Origin: Glycocaulis alkaliphilus
Lineage (GTDB): Bacteria; Pseudomonadota; Alphaproteobacteria; Caulobacterales; Maricaulaceae
Assembly (NCBI RefSeq): GCF_004000605.1
Contig: NZ_CP018911.1
Location: 496,001-560,000 of the forward strand
Length of the DNA stretch: 64,000 bases
Direction of reading: 5' to 3'
Part shown: piece after piece, positions 52,385 through 62,268 of the stretch
Layout of the letters: each line of letters begins with the position of its first letter
How positions within the stretch are numbered: position 1 is the stretch's first letter
Made by a program: the position numbers and the translations under genes
Notes under the pieces: generated by a model
Database searches by the model: none
Seen by the model: only the letters and a program-made list of their open reading frames with translations
Told to the model about the DNA's origin: nothing

Positions 52385-52463
52385 GCCACAACGCGAACGG
52401 GCAGGCAAGACCACAGCACCGTTACCCTTCGCTTGGCGGGAAAAACGCGTTATGAGCACCGGC
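52385..52463. promoter_or_regulatory. Highly conserved putA / glycosyltransferase divergent spacer (copy 2)
   Basis: Counterpart of 10,034-10,113 with only a few substitutions. The matched part ends at GTTATGAGCACCGG; beyond it, up to the glycosyltransferase start, the copies differ strongly, so the conserved block has a sharp edge. Confidence 0.45.
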
Positions 52464-52522
52464 TCTGAACCCTTGAACGGGCTGCCCGCGTGCAGGCCGG
52501 GCCGATCTGAAGAGGCGTGTAC

Positions 52523-53614
52523 ATGGATATTTCGCCGCTGCGCATCCTGCTGGTGACGGACGCCTGGGAGCCGCAGGTCAATGGCGTGGTGCGCACCCTT
52601 TCGCGCACGGTGGAGGAGTGCCGGGCCATGGGCCACGAGGTGGAGGTCATCCATCCCGGCCTCGGCTTCAAGACCATTCCCCTGCCGACCTATCCCGACA
52701 TCAAGCTGGCGCTGGGTGCGCGCGATGATCTCGAAGCGCGTTTCCGCGCCTTCGAGCCGGAAGCGATCCACATCTCCACCGAAGGCACGCTCGGCCATGT
52801 GGCGCGGCGCATCTGCCTGTCGTGGAAGCTGCCTTTCACGACGAGCTATCACACCCAGTTTCCCGAGTATGTGCACGCGCGCTTTCCCTTCGTGCCGCTG
52901 GCAGCGGGCTATGCCTTCATGCGCCGTTTCCACAATGCGGGCAACGGCATCATGGTCGCCACCGAGACGATGCGGGCCGGCCTCGTCAAGCGCGGCTTCA
53001 ACAATCTCGTGCCATGGTCGCGCGGGGTCGACACCGACCAGTTCCGCCCCGATCTGCGCGGGATTGATGGCGGAGTATACAAGGACCTGCCAAAGCCCGT
53101 CTTCGCCTATGTCGGCCGCGTGGCGGTGGAGAAGAATATCGAGGCCTTCCTCAAGCTCGACCTGCCGGGCTCCAAGGTCGTGGTGGGGCCGGGTCCGCAG
53201 CTGGAAGAGCTCAAACGCAAGTACAAGGACGTGCATTTCACCGGCGGCAAGGCCGGCGAGGAACTGGCGCGCCATTTTGCCGATGCCGACGTGTTCGTCT
53301 TCCCGAGCTTTACCGACACGTTCGGGCTGGTGATCCTGGAAGCGATGGCCTGCGGCACGCCGGTGGCGGCCTTCATCGCGCCTGGCCCGCGCGACATCAT
53401 CCCCGGTTCGAAGGCCGGTGTGGTGTCAGACGATCTGCGCGAGGCCTGCCTGCAGGCGCTGGAGCTTAACCGCGAGGACGCCCGCGCCTTTGCCGAGCAG
53501 AACTCCTGGCGTGCCTGCACCGAGCAGTTCGTCGCCAACCTGAAGCCCCAGCCCCGCCCGGAACGCAAACGCTTCTGGCGGCGCCTGCGGCGCTTGAGGC
53601 GGAACAAGGTGTAG
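52523..53614 (+). CDS. GT4-family glycosyltransferase (copy 2)
   Basis: 363 residues and close to copy 1 throughout, including LLVTDAWEPQVNGVVRTL and FTDTFGLVILEAMACGTP. The ATG chosen gives the same length as copy 1. An ATG two codons earlier exists. The gene is followed after seven bases by the convergent toxin gene that copy 1 lacks. Confidence 0.8.
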   Translation: MDISPLRILLVTDAWEPQVNGVVRTLSRTVEECRAMGHEVEVIHPGLGFKTIPLPTYPDIKLALGARDDLEARFRAFEPEAIHISTEGTLGHVARRICLSWKLPFTTSYHTQFPEYVHARFPFVPLAAGYAFMRRFHNAGNGIMVATETMRAGLVKRGFNNLVPWSRGVDTDQFRPDLRGIDGGVYKDLPKPVFAYVGRVAVEKNIEAFLKLDLPGSKVVVGPGPQLEELKRKYKDVHFTGGKAGEELARHFADADVFVFPSFTDTFGLVILEAMACGTPVAAFIAPGPRDIIPGSKAGVVSDDLREACLQALELNREDARAFAEQNSWRACTEQFVANLKPQPRPERKRFWRRLRRLRRNKV

Positions 53615-53620
53615 GATCGC

Positions 53621-54055
53621 TCAGCGCTGCCGCTTCCCCGTTTTCAGCTTGTGCTGCCGGAGCTGTTCCAGCATGCCGGAGCGGATATCTTCGTAGAGCC
53701 CCTTGGGAAGACGCCCATACGCCCAGTCCTTGCCGGGCCTGGCCGGAATGATGCCTGCATCATCCCACGAGACCGCGTTGGCCTCGCCTGTCACCACGTA
53801 GCTGGGTCCGTCATCCAGTCCGAGATGGATGCTGACAGCGGCGGGTATGCAGATTGCGTCTGATTGCATTGCTGGTGAGCTGTGCGTCACAGGCACCAGC
53901 AGCACCTCGGTCTTGCCGTCAGCGTTCCGGACAATCGCGGTGACCACTACACAGGGCCGGTCCTTGCTGCCTTCTCCCTGACCTTTCTCGCGCTCGTGCG
54001 ACCACAGAAAGTCATATCGGATGACAAGGCCCGGTACCGGCTCAGGCTTTGTCAC
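53621..54055 (-). CDS. PemK/MazF-like toxin, putative
   Basis: A 144-residue protein starting MTKPEPVPGLVIRYDFLWSH. The PGLVIRYDFLW start, the KDRPCVVVTAI strand and VLLVPVTHSSP follow the beta-barrel pattern of PemK/MazF-type RNA-cutting toxins, though it is more divergent than usual and family membership is not certain. It overlaps the upstream antitoxin-like gene by 14 bases, which is typical of toxin-antitoxin operons. It is present only in copy 2. Confidence 0.6.
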   Translation of the reverse strand: MTKPEPVPGLVIRYDFLWSHEREKGQGEGSKDRPCVVVTAIVRNADGKTEVLLVPVTHSSPAMQSDAICIPAAVSIHLGLDDGPSYVVTGEANAVSWDDAGIIPARPGKDWAYGRLPKGLYEDIRSGMLEQLRQHKLKTGKRQR

Positions 54056-54326
54056 CGGAATCGGTCTTCAGCAGTGCTTCCAGCCGGGGATCAGCATCGC
54101 CGTATTCCGCGCCGGCGAGCGCCTCGGCCCAATCGTCCGGCAGCGCTTGCGTGGGATGGTTCTGGCGGGTGTCGCGCGCTTTCAGGCGCTCATACTCATC
54201 GATATCGATCAGTACGCGGGCCGTGCGCCGGTGCTTGGTGATGAAGACCGGGTCTTTTGCCGACTGCTCGATATAGAGCCCGGCACGGGTCTGGAACTCG
54301 GTAGCCGTCACGCAAATCTTGCTCAT
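54042..54326 (-). CDS. Phd/YefM-like antitoxin, putative
   Basis: A 94-residue protein. The N-terminus (TATEFQTRAGLYIEQSAKDP, VFITKHRRTARVLIDIDEYE) is the Phd/YefM DNA-binding fold, and the acidic C-terminal tail would wrap the toxin. First gene of a two-gene operon on the minus strand. Antitoxins of this kind repress their own promoter, and a palindrome lies at the expected place upstream. Confidence 0.75.
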   Translation of the reverse strand: MSKICVTATEFQTRAGLYIEQSAKDPVFITKHRRTARVLIDIDEYERLKARDTRQNHPTQALPDDWAEALAGAEYGDADPRLEALLKTDSGDKA

Positions 54327-54355
54327 GTCGCCAACGCCTCCGCTCTCATGTGGAG

Positions 54356-54384
54356 ATAATAGCTATTTTCGGTAAAATACGCAA
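54356..54384 (-). promoter_or_regulatory. Promoter and palindrome of the toxin-antitoxin operon
   Basis: On the minus strand TTGCGT (-35, 54,384-54,379), a 17-base spacer and TATTAT (-10, 54,361-54,356) form a good promoter. A perfect palindrome AATAGCTATT (54,358-54,367) overlaps the -10 and would suit binding by the antitoxin. The promoter abuts the 3' end of the ribD-like gene. Confidence 0.6.
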
Positions 54385-54388
54385 ATCG

Positions 54389-54976
54389 CTAACGCGCGAG
54401 CCTTACCCGCGTCATGCCTTCCCGGCCCAGGCGCTGGATCGCCTGATCCACGCTCTCATCGGGTCCCGGCACCAGGTCCGCATCGAAGATGTTGGGGCGC
54501 CGGTCCTGCTGGACGAGCGGCAGGCCGGTGCGCACGCGGGTGAAAAAGCCGGCATTGAGCGTATCACCGGCCGCCTGCCGGACGCCTTCGATCACGGTGA
54601 TGCCCGCCGCGCGCAGCATCGCCACGCCCCGGCCAGATACGCGCGGATCAGGATCCCCGGACGCGATGTAAACACGCGCCACACCCGCACTGATGAGTGC
54701 CTCGGCGCAGGGCGGCGTCTGGCCATGATGGGAGCAGGGCTCCAGCGTCACATAGACGTCGGCGCCGCGTGCGGCTTCCCCGGCGCTCTCAAGCGCCTGC
54801 GCCTCGGCGTGCGGGCGTCCGCCCGGCGCGGTGACAGCCGTGGCGATCACACGGCCGTCCCTTGCGATCACGCAGCCGACCGACGGGTTCGGCGCGGTTG
54901 TGCCGAGCCCGGTGAAGGCGAGCGCCAGCGCCACATCCATGAGGCGCAGATCGGTGTGTGTTACCCCTTCGGACAT
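54389..54976 (-). CDS. ribD: RibD-type pyrimidine deaminase with vestigial reductase domain (copy 2)
   Basis: 195 residues, exactly the length of copy 1. Zinc site intact ([18 protein letters not shown]). The residue of the reductase domain ([13 protein letters not shown] to MTRVRLAR) is conserved, so this short form is under selection and is not a decay product. It overlaps gpmA by 16 bases. Confidence 0.8.
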   Translation of the reverse strand: MSEGVTHTDLRLMDVALALAFTGLGTTAPNPSVGCVIARDGRVIATAVTAPGGRPHAEAQALESAGEAARGADVYVTLEPCSHHGQTPPCAEALISAGVARVYIASGDPDPRVSGRGVAMLRAAGITVIEGVRQAAGDTLNAGFFTRVRTGLPLVQQDRRPNIFDADLVPGPDESVDQAIQRLGREGMTRVRLAR

Positions 54977-55686
54977 GGCGGCAGCGCCTCGGCGCGCTCG
55001 GTGTCCAGGTAGCGCGCCGCCAGGGGCGTGAGGCCGTCCAGCTCGATCAGCAGCGGATTGCCGGTCGGCACCTCCACTTTCAGGATGTCGCTGTCGCTGA
55101 CCTGGAAAAGGATCTTCACCAGCGCACGCAGCGAATTGCCGTGCGCGGAAATGAGAACGCTTTCGCCGCCCAGAAGGCGCGGGGCGACCAGGGCGCGGAA
55201 GCACTCATCCACGCGCGCAAGCGTGTCCTTGAGGCTTTCGGTTCCGGGCAGTACGGCCGGATCAAGATGCGAATAACGTTCTTCATGCGCGGGATGGCGC
55301 GGATCGGCCCGGTCCAGGGGCGGCGGCGGAATGTCGAACGAGCGCCGCCAGACGAGTACCTGATCCTCGCCATGCGCGGCGACGGTCTCGGCCTTGTCCA
55401 GTCCGGTCAGCGCGCCGTAATGGCGCTCGTTGAGCCGCCAGTCCGGCATCACCGGGATCCAAAGCCGGTCGAGCGTATCAAGACCCAGATGCGCGGTGCG
55501 GATGGCGCGGCGCAGATAGCTCGTGAACGCGATATCCGGCGCGAAGCCTGCCTGCTTCATGAGCGTACCGCCCCGGCGGGCCTCCGCCTCGCCGCGCTCG
55601 GTCAGGTCCACATCAACCCAGCCGGTGAACCGGTTTTCCAGATTCCACTGGCTCTGACCGTGGCGGGTAAGGACAAGACGTGTCAT
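54961..55686 (-). CDS. gpmA: 2,3-bisphosphoglycerate-dependent phosphoglycerate mutase (copy 2)
   Basis: 241 residues starting [15 protein letters not shown], with [11 protein letters not shown] and [14 protein letters not shown] lies seven bases upstream. The open frame extends over 120 codons further upstream, but that part includes the intergenic region and is not conserved with copy 1. Confidence 0.92.
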   Translation of the reverse strand: MTRLVLTRHGQSQWNLENRFTGWVDVDLTERGEAEARRGGTLMKQAGFAPDIAFTSYLRRAIRTAHLGLDTLDRLWIPVMPDWRLNERHYGALTGLDKAETVAAHGEDQVLVWRRSFDIPPPPLDRADPRHPAHEERYSHLDPAVLPGTESLKDTLARVDECFRALVAPRLLGGESVLISAHGNSLRALVKILFQVSDSDILKVEVPTGNPLLIELDGLTPLAARYLDTERAEALPPCPKG

Positions 55687-55948
55687 CGAAGGGCTCCGGG
55701 CGGATCTGCGCTGTGAGACCGGGCAATAGCGCGGCGATGCGCGTTTGGCCACTCTTCCCGGTGGCGCGCTGTCACAAAGCTCACACCCGTTCCGCGATTT
55801 TGCTGGGGGAAACTGGCTCGGGCCTTGCATATTTGCCGCAAGCGCGCACACTACAACCTTACGAGGGGGAGTGCGGGCTGCCGACCGAACCGCATGTCTA
55901 GAGAGGCGCGGCTGCACCGCGCCCGTCAATGAGTGGGGGGTTTTGGGA

Positions 55949-56176
55949 ATGATTAGAACTATTGTGACCCCGGCAAACGGGGACGAAGCTGCGCTTCTGG
56001 ACCGTCTGGTAGCCAGCTTCACCGAGGAACTGGCCGCGCGTACGACCGAATGCATGTTTTATATGAGCGAGCCGGGCAGCGCCGCCGGGACCCGCATCAT
56101 CGAGACGGAGACCCAGGAAACGCTTGACCGCTTCCTGTCATCTGTCGCCAGCCATATCGGAAATCACGCTTTCTGA
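55949..56176 (+). CDS. Conserved 75-residue protein of unknown function (copy 2)
   Basis: [20 protein letters not shown] to SHIGNHAF, about 84% the same as copy 1. The substitutions fall between fixed blocks ([42 protein letters not shown]), which marks a real, constrained protein. Function unknown. Confidence 0.72.
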   Translation: MIRTIVTPANGDEAALLDRLVASFTEELAARTTECMFYMSEPGSAAGTRIIETETQETLDRFLSSVASHIGNHAF

Positions 56177-56289
56177 TGCTGGCCAGCGCGTATCTGCGCT
56201 GCTAAAGCCTCAACGCAAGTGAGCGGTTGCGGCGCATCCTGATGCGCACTGTTGCCTGTCCCGAGCGCATTGAGATTGAATTTCCCCTC

Positions 56290-57288
56290 ATGTCTGACAC
56301 GCCAAGTCCTGCCCGTCCGTCCATCCGTCTCGATACGGCGCGTATTCTGGACGCCATGCGCCGGACAGCCCGTATCGAACGCGAAGGCCTTGCGGCGCTG
56401 GAGGAGGCGTTTGACGAACGCGCGGTCGGCGTGGTGAGCCTTCTGGCCACCCTCAAGGGCCGGCTTATCTGCGCAGGCGTGGGCAAGTCGGGCCATGTCG
56501 CGCGCAAGATCGCGGCGACCCTGGCTTCCACCGGCACGCCGGCCCAGTACGTCCATCCGGCCGAGGCCAGCCATGGTGATCTCGGCATGATCACCTCCAG
56601 CGACGCGGTTCTGGCCTTGTCCAAATCGGGCGAAACGCGTGAACTGGGCGACCTCACGGCGTATTGCCGCCGCTTCGCCGTGCCGCTGATCGCCTTGACC
56701 GCAGGCGCAACGAGCGCGCTGGCAAGGGCAAGCGATCATCTTCTGCTGGTGCCTGATGCACCCGAAGCTGCCGGCGAGACGCGCGCGCCCACCACTTCAA
56801 CCACGCTGATGATGGCCTATGGCGACGCATTGGCCGTGGCCCTGATCGAGGCGCGAGGATTTACCGCGTCCGATTTCGCGACCTTCCATCCCGGCGGCAC
56901 GCTGGGCGCGGCCTTCCTCAAGGCCGGCGATCTGATGCATGCCGACATGCCGCTGGTGGCCGAAGGCACCCCAATGTCGGATGCGCTGATCGTGATGAGT
57001 TCCAAGGGATTCGGTTGTGTGGGCATTACAAGGGGCGGTGTGCTCACGGGCATCATCACGGACGGCGATCTGCGCCGTCACATGAGCCCGGAACTGACCG
57101 GCCTGCCGGTGGAGGCCATCATGACGGCCAACCCGAAAAGCGTGGCGCCCAGTGATCTTGCCGCTGATGCGCTGCGCCTGATGACCGCCGGCGACCACAA
57201 GATATTGTCGGTCTTCGTCTGTGACGAAACCCGCAAGCCCCTCGGCCTGCTACACATCCACGATCTCCTGCGCGCCGGGCTGAGCTAG
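56290..57288 (+). CDS. kdsD: D-arabinose 5-phosphate isomerase, KpsF/GutQ family (copy 2)
   Basis: 332 residues with the SIS domain (GVGKSGHVARKI, LSKSGETREL) and two CBS domains. The ATG before SDTPSPARPS is used because it gives the same length as copy 1. First gene of a kdsD-phosphomannomutase-rfbB cluster. Confidence 0.9.
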   Translation: MSDTPSPARPSIRLDTARILDAMRRTARIEREGLAALEEAFDERAVGVVSLLATLKGRLICAGVGKSGHVARKIAATLASTGTPAQYVHPAEASHGDLGMITSSDAVLALSKSGETRELGDLTAYCRRFAVPLIALTAGATSALARASDHLLLVPDAPEAAGETRAPTTSTTLMMAYGDALAVALIEARGFTASDFATFHPGGTLGAAFLKAGDLMHADMPLVAEGTPMSDALIVMSSKGFGCVGITRGGVLTGIITDGDLRRHMSPELTGLPVEAIMTANPKSVAPSDLAADALRLMTAGDHKILSVFVCDETRKPLGLLHIHDLLRAGLS

Positions 57289-57337
57289 CGCGCGGCCGCA
57301 CCCCGCAAGACCCCATTTCCTGCTCACGAGGCCTGCC

Positions 57338-58864
57338 ATGACCGACACCCACCGCCCCAGTGCCGATCTGAAACCCAATAGCTGGGATTTCGAGACCCGT
57401 GCGCTGGTGAAGCCGACCGGCTTTCGCGAATACGATGCGCGCTGGTGGTTCGGACATCCCGGCTCCGACAAGGCACCGGAACTCAATCTCTATGGCGTGC
57501 AGGCGCTGGGGCTGGGGCTGGGCACGCTGATCCACGAGCTGGGCATCACGCCGCGTATCGTGACCGGCCACGATTTCCGCAGCTATTCGCTGTCGGTCAA
57601 GCAGGCGCTGGAAGTCGGCCTGATGCAGGCGGGCGTGACGGTTCACGATATCGGTCTGGCGCTGTCGCCCATGGCGTATTTTGCCCAGTTCGACCTGGAT
57701 ATTCCGGCCGTCGCCATGGTCACGGCCAGCCATAATTCCAACGGCTGGACGGGCGTGAAGATGGGCGTGGAGCGTCCGCTCACCTTTGGCCCCGAGGAGA
57801 TGGGGCGGCTGAAGACAATCGTGCTGGAAGGGCTCGGCAAGCCCCGCGCAGGCGGCGGCTATGTCCGTGAAGAGGGCCTGCGCGAGCGCTATATCGCCGA
57901 TCTGGTGGGCGGCTTCAAAGCAAGGCGGAAGCTGAAGGTCGTCGCTGCCTGCGGCAACGGGACGGCGGGCGCATTTGCCCCGCAGGCGCTCGAAGCGATG
58001 GGCGTCGAGGTGATCGCGCTGGACTGCGAGCTCGATCATACCTTCCCGCGCTATAATCCGAACCCGGAAGACATGAAGATGCTGCACGTGCTGGCCGATG
58101 CCGTGCGCGAACACAAGGCCGATGTCGGCCTTGCCTTTGATGGCGATGGCGACCGCTGTGGTGTCGTTGACAATGAGGGCGACGAGATTTTCGCGGACAA
58201 GGTCGGCCTCATGCTCGCGCGTGACCTGTCGGCGCAGTACAAGGACGCGACTTTCGTGGTCGATGTGAAATCGACCGGGCTTTACGCCACCGATCCGGTG
58301 CTCAAAGCCAATGGCGCGAAGACCGATTACTTCAAGACCGGCCATTCCTACATCAAGCGCCGCTCTCACCAGCTGGGCGCGCTGGCGGGTTTCGAGAAGT
58401 CCGGCCACTTCTTCCTGCAGCCCCCCGTGGGCAAGGGCTATGATTGCGGGCTGACGGCGGCGCGCTGCGTCATCGCCATGCTGGACAATAATCCCGCCAG
58501 CTCGATGGCCGATCTGAAACGCGCCCTGCCGGTCAGCTATGGCTCGCCGACCATGTCGCCGGCCTGTACTGACGAGGTGAAGTATGGCGTGGTGGACCGG
58601 ATCATCGCCAGCTTCGAGGACAAGAAGGCGAAGGGCACGAAGGTGGCGGGCCGCGAGATTGTCGATGTGAACACCGTCAATGGCGTGCGCTTCACCTTTG
58701 CCGATGGCGCGTGGGGGCTGATCCGGGCCTCCTCCAACACGCCCAACCTGGTGGTGGTGGTGGAGAGCCTGGCCTCGAAAGAGGATGTCAGCGCCATCTT
58801 TGCCGCCATCAAGGCCGAACTGGCGAACTACAGCGAAGTCGGCGCCTTCGACCAGGAAGTCTGA
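57338..58864 (+). CDS. Phosphomannomutase / phosphoglucomutase (copy 2)
   Basis: 508 residues, same length as copy 1. Catalytic [11 protein letters not shown], metal loop DGDGDR and the RASSNTPNL phosphate loop are intact. It lies 49 bases after kdsD and 29 before rfbB. Confidence 0.9.
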   Translation: MTDTHRPSADLKPNSWDFETRALVKPTGFREYDARWWFGHPGSDKAPELNLYGVQALGLGLGTLIHELGITPRIVTGHDFRSYSLSVKQALEVGLMQAGVTVHDIGLALSPMAYFAQFDLDIPAVAMVTASHNSNGWTGVKMGVERPLTFGPEEMGRLKTIVLEGLGKPRAGGGYVREEGLRERYIADLVGGFKARRKLKVVAACGNGTAGAFAPQALEAMGVEVIALDCELDHTFPRYNPNPEDMKMLHVLADAVREHKADVGLAFDGDGDRCGVVDNEGDEIFADKVGLMLARDLSAQYKDATFVVDVKSTGLYATDPVLKANGAKTDYFKTGHSYIKRRSHQLGALAGFEKSGHFFLQPPVGKGYDCGLTAARCVIAMLDNNPASSMADLKRALPVSYGSPTMSPACTDEVKYGVVDRIIASFEDKKAKGTKVAGREIVDVNTVNGVRFTFADGAWGLIRASSNTPNLVVVVESLASKEDVSAIFAAIKAELANYSEVGAFDQEV

Positions 58865-58893
58865 CGCGGCGGGCCGGCGGAGGCGCTCAGGAC

Positions 58894-59940
58894 ATGAAGA
58901 TACTGGTCACGGGCGGGGCAGGGTTCATCGGATCGGCGGTCGTGCGCATGGCCGTGGCGCGCGGTCACGCGGTCATCAATCTTGATGCGCTCACCTACGC
59001 GGCGTGCCTGTACAATGTTGCGTCCGTAGCCGCATCTCCGCTCTACGCCTTCGAGCACGCCGACATCCGTGACCGGGCGGCGCTGGAGCGGATTTTCGAT
59101 GCGCACCAGCCGGACGCCGTGATGCATCTGGCGGCCGAGAGCCATGTCGACCGCTCGATCGACGGCCCGGCCGATTTCATCGGGACCAACATAAACGGCA
59201 CGTTCAACCTGCTCGAGGCGGCCCGCAAATACTGGAGCGGCAAGGGCAGGCCAGAGCATTTCCGGTTCCACCACATCTCCACCGACGAGGTATATGGCTC
59301 GCTGCCCGCCGACCCGGCAGTGAAGTTCACCGAAGACACGCGCTATGACCCGCGCTCGCCCTATTCGGCCTCCAAGGCGGCAGCCGACCATCTGGTGCGC
59401 GCCTGGCACGAGACCTACGGCCTGCCGGTCGTGCTGACCAATTGCTCGAACAATTACGGGCCGTATCACTTCCCCGAAAAGCTGATCCCGCTGATGATCA
59501 TCAAGGCGCTGGCAGGGGAAACCCTGCCCATTTACGGCGATGGTTCGAATGTGCGTGACTGGCTTTATGTCGAAGACCACGCCGAAGCGCTGCTGACCGT
59601 ACTGCAGCACGGCGCCACGGGCCGGTCCTACAATATAGGCGGCAATAGCGAGCGCACCAATCTGGAGCTGGTGCAGGCCCTGTGCGCGGTGCTGGATGAC
59701 TTGCGCCCCTCAACGCAGCCCTATGCTGGCCTCATCCGCTTTGTTGAGGACCGGCCGGGTCACGACAAGCGCTATGCCATCGATGCGAGCCGGATAGGCG
59801 ATGAACTTGGCTGGAGCCCGTCAGTGCCGCTGGAAGAGGGGCTGCGCCTTACTGTCAAATGGTACCTAGCCAACGAAGCCTGGTGGCGGCCTCTGATCGG
59901 CCGCAAGGGTACAGGCTCGCGTCTGGGCAGAGGCGCCTGA
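58894..59940 (+). CDS. rfbB: dTDP-glucose 4,6-dehydratase (copy 2)
   Basis: 348 residues from [14 protein letters not shown], with STDEVYGS and the YSASK active site. The open frame extends upstream into the mutase gene, but the ATG used matches copy 1. Ends close to rfbA, as in copy 1. Confidence 0.93.
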   Translation: MKILVTGGAGFIGSAVVRMAVARGHAVINLDALTYAACLYNVASVAASPLYAFEHADIRDRAALERIFDAHQPDAVMHLAAESHVDRSIDGPADFIGTNINGTFNLLEAARKYWSGKGRPEHFRFHHISTDEVYGSLPADPAVKFTEDTRYDPRSPYSASKAAADHLVRAWHETYGLPVVLTNCSNNYGPYHFPEKLIPLMIIKALAGETLPIYGDGSNVRDWLYVEDHAEALLTVLQHGATGRSYNIGGNSERTNLELVQALCAVLDDLRPSTQPYAGLIRFVEDRPGHDKRYAIDASRIGDELGWSPSVPLEEGLRLTVKWYLANEAWWRPLIGRKGTGSRLGRGA

Positions 59941-60019
59941 ATGCACAGACTATGATTGACGGGCACGGGATCGAGCTGGATACAAGGCGCCCACACAGGA
60001 TCCGAACGGGAACAAAACA

Positions 60020-60901
60020 GTGACAGAGCGCAAGGGTATCATACTGGCTGGCGGGTCAGGCGCTCGCCTTTATCCGGTCACGGCTGCGGTGTCCAAACAG
60101 CTTCTGCCGGTCTATGACAAGCCGATGATCTACTATCCGTTATCGGTCGTCATGCTGGCGGGCGTGCGAGAGATCGCGGTCATCACCACCCCGCACGATC
60201 AGCCGCAATTCCAAGCACTGCTGGGCGACGGCAGCCAGTGGGGTATCCAGCTGAGCTATATTGTCCAGCCTTCTCCGGATGGTCTGGCGCAAGCCTACCT
60301 TCTGGCCGAGGATTATCTCGCCGGCGCTTCCTCGGTCATGGTACTCGGCGACAATATCTTCTTCGGCCAGGGCATGACAGAACTCCTCCAGTCAGCAAGC
60401 AAACGCCGCGAAGGCGGAACCGTTTTCGGCTATCAGGTTGCTGATCCGGAACGTTACGGTGTGGTCGCTTTTGATGCAGAGGGACGCGCCATAGAGATTG
60501 TCGAAAAGCCTGCTGTCCCGCCGTCAAACTTTGCCGTCACGGGCCTCTATTTTCTGGACGGCCAGGCGCCAAAGCGTGCCAGGCAAGTCCGCCCGTCTGC
60601 GCGCGGCGAGCTGGAGATCACCAGCCTCTTACAGGTGTATCTTGATGCGGGGGAACTGAACGTTGAGACCATGGGAGCGGGCTATGCTTGGCTCGACACG
60701 GGTACGCCCGACAGCCTGCTGCAGGCTGCACAGTTTGTCGCTGCCCTCGAACGCCGGCAGGGGTCCAAGATTGCCTGTCTGGAGGAGGTGGCCTTCCGAC
60801 AGCAATTCATCGATCACGCGTCGCTGCGCGCGCGTTCCGCACAGCTCGGCAAAAGTGATTATGCGGACTACGTTCGGCGGTTGGCGGGCAAACTTGCGTA
60901 A
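60020..60901 (+). CDS. rfbA: Glucose-1-phosphate thymidylyltransferase (copy 2)
   Basis: 293 residues from a GTG start eight bases after GGGA. GGSGARLYPVT, KQLLPVYDKPMIYYPLS and LGDNIFFGQ are present. From here to about 62,200 the two copies look less alike and copy 2 is less GC-rich at third codon positions than neighbouring genes, hinting at a different history for this part. Confidence 0.93.
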   Translation: MTERKGIILAGGSGARLYPVTAAVSKQLLPVYDKPMIYYPLSVVMLAGVREIAVITTPHDQPQFQALLGDGSQWGIQLSYIVQPSPDGLAQAYLLAEDYLAGASSVMVLGDNIFFGQGMTELLQSASKRREGGTVFGYQVADPERYGVVAFDAEGRAIEIVEKPAVPPSNFAVTGLYFLDGQAPKRARQVRPSARGELEITSLLQVYLDAGELNVETMGAGYAWLDTGTPDSLLQAAQFVAALERRQGSKIACLEEVAFRQQFIDHASLRARSAQLGKSDYADYVRRLAGKLA

Positions 60902-60933
60902 TTTCATCAGGCAGATGCCTGAAGTGCAGACAA

Positions 60934-60951
60934 CGAAACAGATTGTGATTC
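60934..60951 (+). promoter_or_regulatory. Conserved 18-base element upstream of the sugar aminotransferase (copy 2)
   Basis: CGAAACAGATTGTGATTC, identical to 17,920-17,937, in a spacer that otherwise does not align. It lies 78 bases before the aminotransferase start. Confidence 0.4.
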
Positions 60952-61029
60952 TCTCGGCGCGCGCGCCTGCTCCATGTTGCCCGGGAAATCACGCCCATTT
61001 CCGATACGCGCCGACTGATAGGACGAGAA

Positions 61030-62178
61030 ATGCACTTCATTGATCTTCAGGCCCAATACGCCCGCATATCAGAGAGAGTAGACAGCAGGATCCTGTCGGC
61101 GGTCCGCAGCGGACGATATATTCTGGGCCCAGAAGTTCAGGAACTCGAGGCAGCGCTGGCCCGCTTCTGCGGCACATCTCACGCACTTGGCTGCGCTAAC
61201 GGCACAGATGCGCTCGCTCTGGCTCTGATGGCTTGGGGGGTGCAGCCTGGTGACGCTGTGTTCTGCCCATCCTTTACCTTCACTGCAACGGCGGAAATTG
61301 TGCCCTGGCTTGGCGCCAGCCCCGTTTTCGTGGATATCGATCCGTATACTTACAACATGGATGCCGAGCATCTCGCGGCTTCGATCGAGATGGTGAAGGC
61401 TTCGGGAAAACTCAACCCTAAAGTCGTGATTGCGGTCGACCTTTTTGGTCAGCCTGCCAACTATCCGGCTATTTCAGAAATCGCACGCAATCACGATTTG
61501 AAGCTGATTGCGGACTCAGCTCAAGGCTTCGGGTGCACCCTGTACGGCCAGCATCCGTCGAGCTGGAGCGACATTACGACGACGTCCTTTTTCCCCGCCA
61601 AGCCGCTTGGCTGCTACGGCGACGGCGGTGCCATACTCACCAATGATGCGAGCCTGGCCGAACTGATGGAGTCCCTCGCGGTGCATGGAAAGGCTATGCC
61701 GCGCGACATAGCCGGGCGGCATTTCGATCATGATCCAAAATACTGGAATGTCCGTATCGGGATGAATTCCCGGCTTGACACGATTCAGGCCGCCATACTT
61801 CTTGAAAAGCTCGCCATTTTCCCGGACGAGATCGCAGCGCGCAATCGCATCGCTGCCCGGTACAGCGAGCACCTTGCGAACGTGGCCGTTAGCGTGCCAG
61901 AGGTCATATCTGGCGGTGTTTCCACCTGGGCCCAGTACACTATCGAACACACCAGGCGCGATGACTTGGCAGCGCATCTCAAGGCGAAAGGCATACCAAC
62001 GGCTGTTTACTACCCGATACCCATACATCAGCAGGAGCCGTATGCGCATTTCCCTTCAGGTCCAGGGGGGCTGCCGGTCACCGAAGAGAAGGCAGGGCGC
62101 GTAATCTCGCTGCCCATGCACCCTTATCTCGAAGAAGATGCTCAGGATCTCATCATCAGGGCTATCAGGGATTTCTAG
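61030..62178 (+). CDS. DegT/DnrJ/EryC1 family sugar aminotransferase (copy 2)
   Basis: 382 residues, same length as copy 1. The PLP lysine in FFPAKPLGCYGDGG and ADSAQGFG are present. The likely substrate is the dTDP-keto sugar from RfbB, giving an amino-deoxysugar for a surface glycan (inference). Confidence 0.85.
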   Translation: MHFIDLQAQYARISERVDSRILSAVRSGRYILGPEVQELEAALARFCGTSHALGCANGTDALALALMAWGVQPGDAVFCPSFTFTATAEIVPWLGASPVFVDIDPYTYNMDAEHLAASIEMVKASGKLNPKVVIAVDLFGQPANYPAISEIARNHDLKLIADSAQGFGCTLYGQHPSSWSDITTTSFFPAKPLGCYGDGGAILTNDASLAELMESLAVHGKAMPRDIAGRHFDHDPKYWNVRIGMNSRLDTIQAAILLEKLAIFPDEIAARNRIAARYSEHLANVAVSVPEVISGGVSTWAQYTIEHTRRDDLAAHLKAKGIPTAVYYPIPIHQQEPYAHFPSGPGGLPVTEEKAGRVISLPMHPYLEEDAQDLIIRAIRDF

Positions 62179-62268
62179 ATCGCAGGGCGTGCGAGCGGTC
62201 TTTGCCGGGTCAGATCAGGTGCACGGCGTCGTATTACCGCGCTGCATCCGCGCAGATCGGTACCCCGT

